Of a DNA stretch of 64,000 bases, positions 62,574 to 64,000 are shown one piece after another (the stretch's first letter is position 1; every line of letters starts with the position of its first letter). Source of the DNA: Actinomycetota bacterium (GTDB lineage: Bacteria > Actinomycetota > Thermoleophilia > Gaiellales > Gaiellaceae); contig PLJC01000012.1 in NCBI GenBank assembly GCA_003139545.1, positions 186,001 through 250,000 on the forward strand, read 5' to 3'. The position numbers and the translations under genes were made by a program. The notes under the pieces are model-generated. The model had not been told where the DNA came from and did no database searches. It worked only from the letters and a program-made list of their open reading frames with translations.

Positions 62574-63680
62574 ATGGCGCAGATCGGCGTAGGGATGCTC
62601 GGCTACGCGTTCATGGGGAAAGCCCACTCGAACGCGTTCCGGAAGATCCCGTACATCACGTGGCCGCCGCCGCTCGAGCCGCTGCTGATCGGGATCGCCG
62701 GCCGGAACGAGCAGGCGGTCGGCGAGGCTGCGCTCCGCTACGGCTGGGACTACGCGACCACCGACTGGCGCGACCTGATCGCCGACGAGCGCATCGGCCT
62801 GTTCGACAACGGCGGCCCCAACGCGCTGCACGCCGAGCCGACGATCGCCGCTGCGCGCGCGGGCAAGCACGTCGTCTGCGAGAAGCCGCTCGGCCGCGAC
62901 GCGGGCGAGAGCTACGAGATCTGGAAGCAGGTCGCCGCGACCGGCGTCAAGCACATGTGCGGGTTCAACTACCGCTTCGTGCCGGCCGTCCGCCTCGCGC
63001 GGGAGATGATCGAGGCCGGCGAGCTCGGCGAGGTGCGGCACTTCCGCGGGCGCTACCTCCAGGACTGGGGTGACGATCCGTCGCTCGACACGTGGCGCTT
63101 CAATCCCGACGAGGCCGGGTCGGGAGCGCTCGGCGACCTGATGACGCACGTCGTCGACCTCGCGCGCTTCCTCAACGGCGAGATCGCGACGGTGTCCGGC
63201 TTCGCGCACACGTTCCTGCCCGGCCGCAAGGTCGACGACGCAGTCGAGGCTGCAGTCGAGTTCGGCAACGGCTCGATCGGCACGCTCGAGGCGACGCGTT
63301 TCGCGCACGGCCGGCGCAACGCGTTCCAGTGGGAGATCAACGGGACGAAGGGATCGCTCGCCTTTGACATGGAGCGGCTGAACGAGCTCCAGGTCTTCCG
63401 CGCCGACGGCGACCGCGCCCGCGGCTTCAAGACGGTGCTCGTCTCCGAGACCGACCATCCGTTCTGGAAGTACTGGTGGCCGCCCGGCCACATCATCGGC
63501 TGGGGCGACACGTTCGTGCACGAGCTGCATCACATGCTGTGGGCGATCGCGGAGGACGCGGACGTCGCGCCGTACGGCGCCGACTTCGAGGACGGTTACC
63601 GCGCCTCCGAGATCTGCGACGCGATCGTCCGCTCCGGCGAGACCGGCGCGCGCGAGACGATCTCGTACAAGACGCTCTAG
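62574..63680 (+). CDS. Gfo/Idh/MocA family oxidoreductase
   Basis: A 368-residue family member of a different subgroup: GVGMLGYAFMGKAHSNAFRK at the start, CEKPLGRDAGESYEIWK as the signature, and a catalytic-helix region around DLMTHVVDLARFLNG. A GFNYRFVPAVRLAREMIEAGELG stretch is usual for sugar/inositol dehydrogenase-like proteins of Actinobacteria. The substrate is unknown; a sugar in the same catabolic block is likely. It shares a CTAG stop with the convergent peptidase gene. Confidence 0.9.
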   Translation: MAQIGVGMLGYAFMGKAHSNAFRKIPYITWPPPLEPLLIGIAGRNEQAVGEAALRYGWDYATTDWRDLIADERIGLFDNGGPNALHAEPTIAAARAGKHVVCEKPLGRDAGESYEIWKQVAATGVKHMCGFNYRFVPAVRLAREMIEAGELGEVRHFRGRYLQDWGDDPSLDTWRFNPDEAGSGALGDLMTHVVDLARFLNGEIATVSGFAHTFLPGRKVDDAVEAAVEFGNGSIGTLEATRFAHGRRNAFQWEINGTKGSLAFDMERLNELQVFRADGDRARGFKTVLVSETDHPFWKYWWPPGHIIGWGDTFVHELHHMLWAIAEDADVAPYGADFEDGYRASEICDAIVRSGETGARETISYKTL

Positions 63681-64000
63681 TCGAGCGGCAGCGTGAGGCT
63701 GTCGATGTCGCGCGGGTAGTCCGTCAGCGTCTGCATCCCGTGCTCGGTCACGACGACCGTGTCCGAGTGCCGGAAGCCGCCGAGCGCCGAGTCGTACAGC
63801 CCCGGCTCCACCGTGAAGACCATTCCGGGCTGGAGCACGGTGTTGTCGCCGAGGTCGAGGAACGGCGCCTCGTGGTTGCGCAGGCCGATGCCGTGGCCCG
63901 TGTGCTGGCGCCAGTACTCGAGCAGGTCGTTGTCCTCGAAGTAGCGCATGACAGCGCCGTCGACATCGGCGCACGTCGCGCCCGGCCGGATGGCGGCGAA
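63677..64000 (-). CDS. M24 family (Xaa-Pro) aminopeptidase, C-terminal fragment
   Basis: The gene runs off the end of the window; 107 codons plus stop are visible. The pita-bread metal site shows GHGIGLRNHEAPFL (His and Glu ligands) and MVFTVEPGLYDSALGG, with the closing VVTEHGMQTLT. M24 enzymes remove N-terminal residues before proline or act as creatinases. The N-terminus and most of the active site are outside the window. Confidence 0.88.
   Translation of the reverse strand, partial: FAAIRPGATCADVDGAVMRYFEDNDLLEYWRQHTGHGIGLRNHEAPFLDLGDNTVLQPGMVFTVEPGLYDSALGGFRHSDTVVVTEHGMQTLTDYPRDIDSLTLPLD

Overview
This 64 kb window comes from a high-GC (about 70%) chromosome. The gene set suggests an actinobacterial lineage of the Thermoleophilia/Gaiellales kind, probably an uncultured soil organism: a Gram-positive type LexA box, a split purine operon with purS, an rpsF-ssb-rpsR-rplI-dnaB block, and many soil-type sugar catabolic genes. 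The taxon is inferred; no rRNA is present. Genes are packed tightly. Start/stop overlaps (ATGA, GTGA) are the rule, and almost all convergent pairs have no spacer.

Layout. 1-3 kb: GNAT tail, glyoxalase, an HD-GYP signalling protein and a secreted protein. 3-12 kb: purine synthesis (purB-purC-purS-purQ, purD-purE, purA), interrupted by fdhD-mobA (formate dehydrogenase sulfuration and molybdenum cofactor). 12-17 kb: an APC-like permease whose start codon is missing, then dnaB, rplI, rpsR, ssb and rpsF. 17.6-19.8 kb: a trypsin-like protease, tRNA-Sec, a cupin and a HAD hydrolase. 19.8-25 kb: hydantoinase/oxoprolinase A and B, nitrilase and small genes. 25-29 kb: the selenocysteine operon selA - methyltransferase - selB - two small genes. 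29-31 kb: LOG-family protein, M50 protease and a MoaD-MoaE fusion. 31-36 kb: ABC exporter, methylmalonyl-CoA mutase catalytic subunit and glycosyltransferase. 36-38.6 kb: response regulator, secG, tRNA-Leu, lexA, zinc ribbon and RNase P RNA. 38.6-43.5 kb: FnIII secreted protein, FAH, SDR, RibD-like and M23 proteins. 43.5-44.3 kb: an AhpD-like selenoprotein read through an in-frame UGA. 44.3-53.3 kb: xylose utilisation (kinase, isomerase, XylFGH importer) around a YtrA-type GntR/ABC operon. 53-58 kb: a DUF347 protein and a 1330-residue membrane fusion protein. 58-64 kb: sugar-acid and pentose oxidation genes, ending in a cut-off M24 peptidase.

Two systems stand out. The first is selenium: tRNA-Sec, SelA, SelB and a target gene with a C-P-F-Sec redox motif and a SECIS-like hairpin 10 bases after the UGA all lie in one window, with FdhD, MobA and MoaDE pointing to a selenium/molybdenum formate dehydrogenase elsewhere. 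The second is the 54-58 kb protein, which joins an UnbU/RnfD-like membrane domain, an UnbV-like FG-GAP/ASPIC region and a haloperoxidase-like domain that has lost its catalytic histidines.

Two copies of a 162-163 base structured repeat (15.8 and 36.2 kb) share a core and an architecture but have unrelated, internally complementary arms. A perfect LexA box inside rpsF suggests SOS control of ssb.
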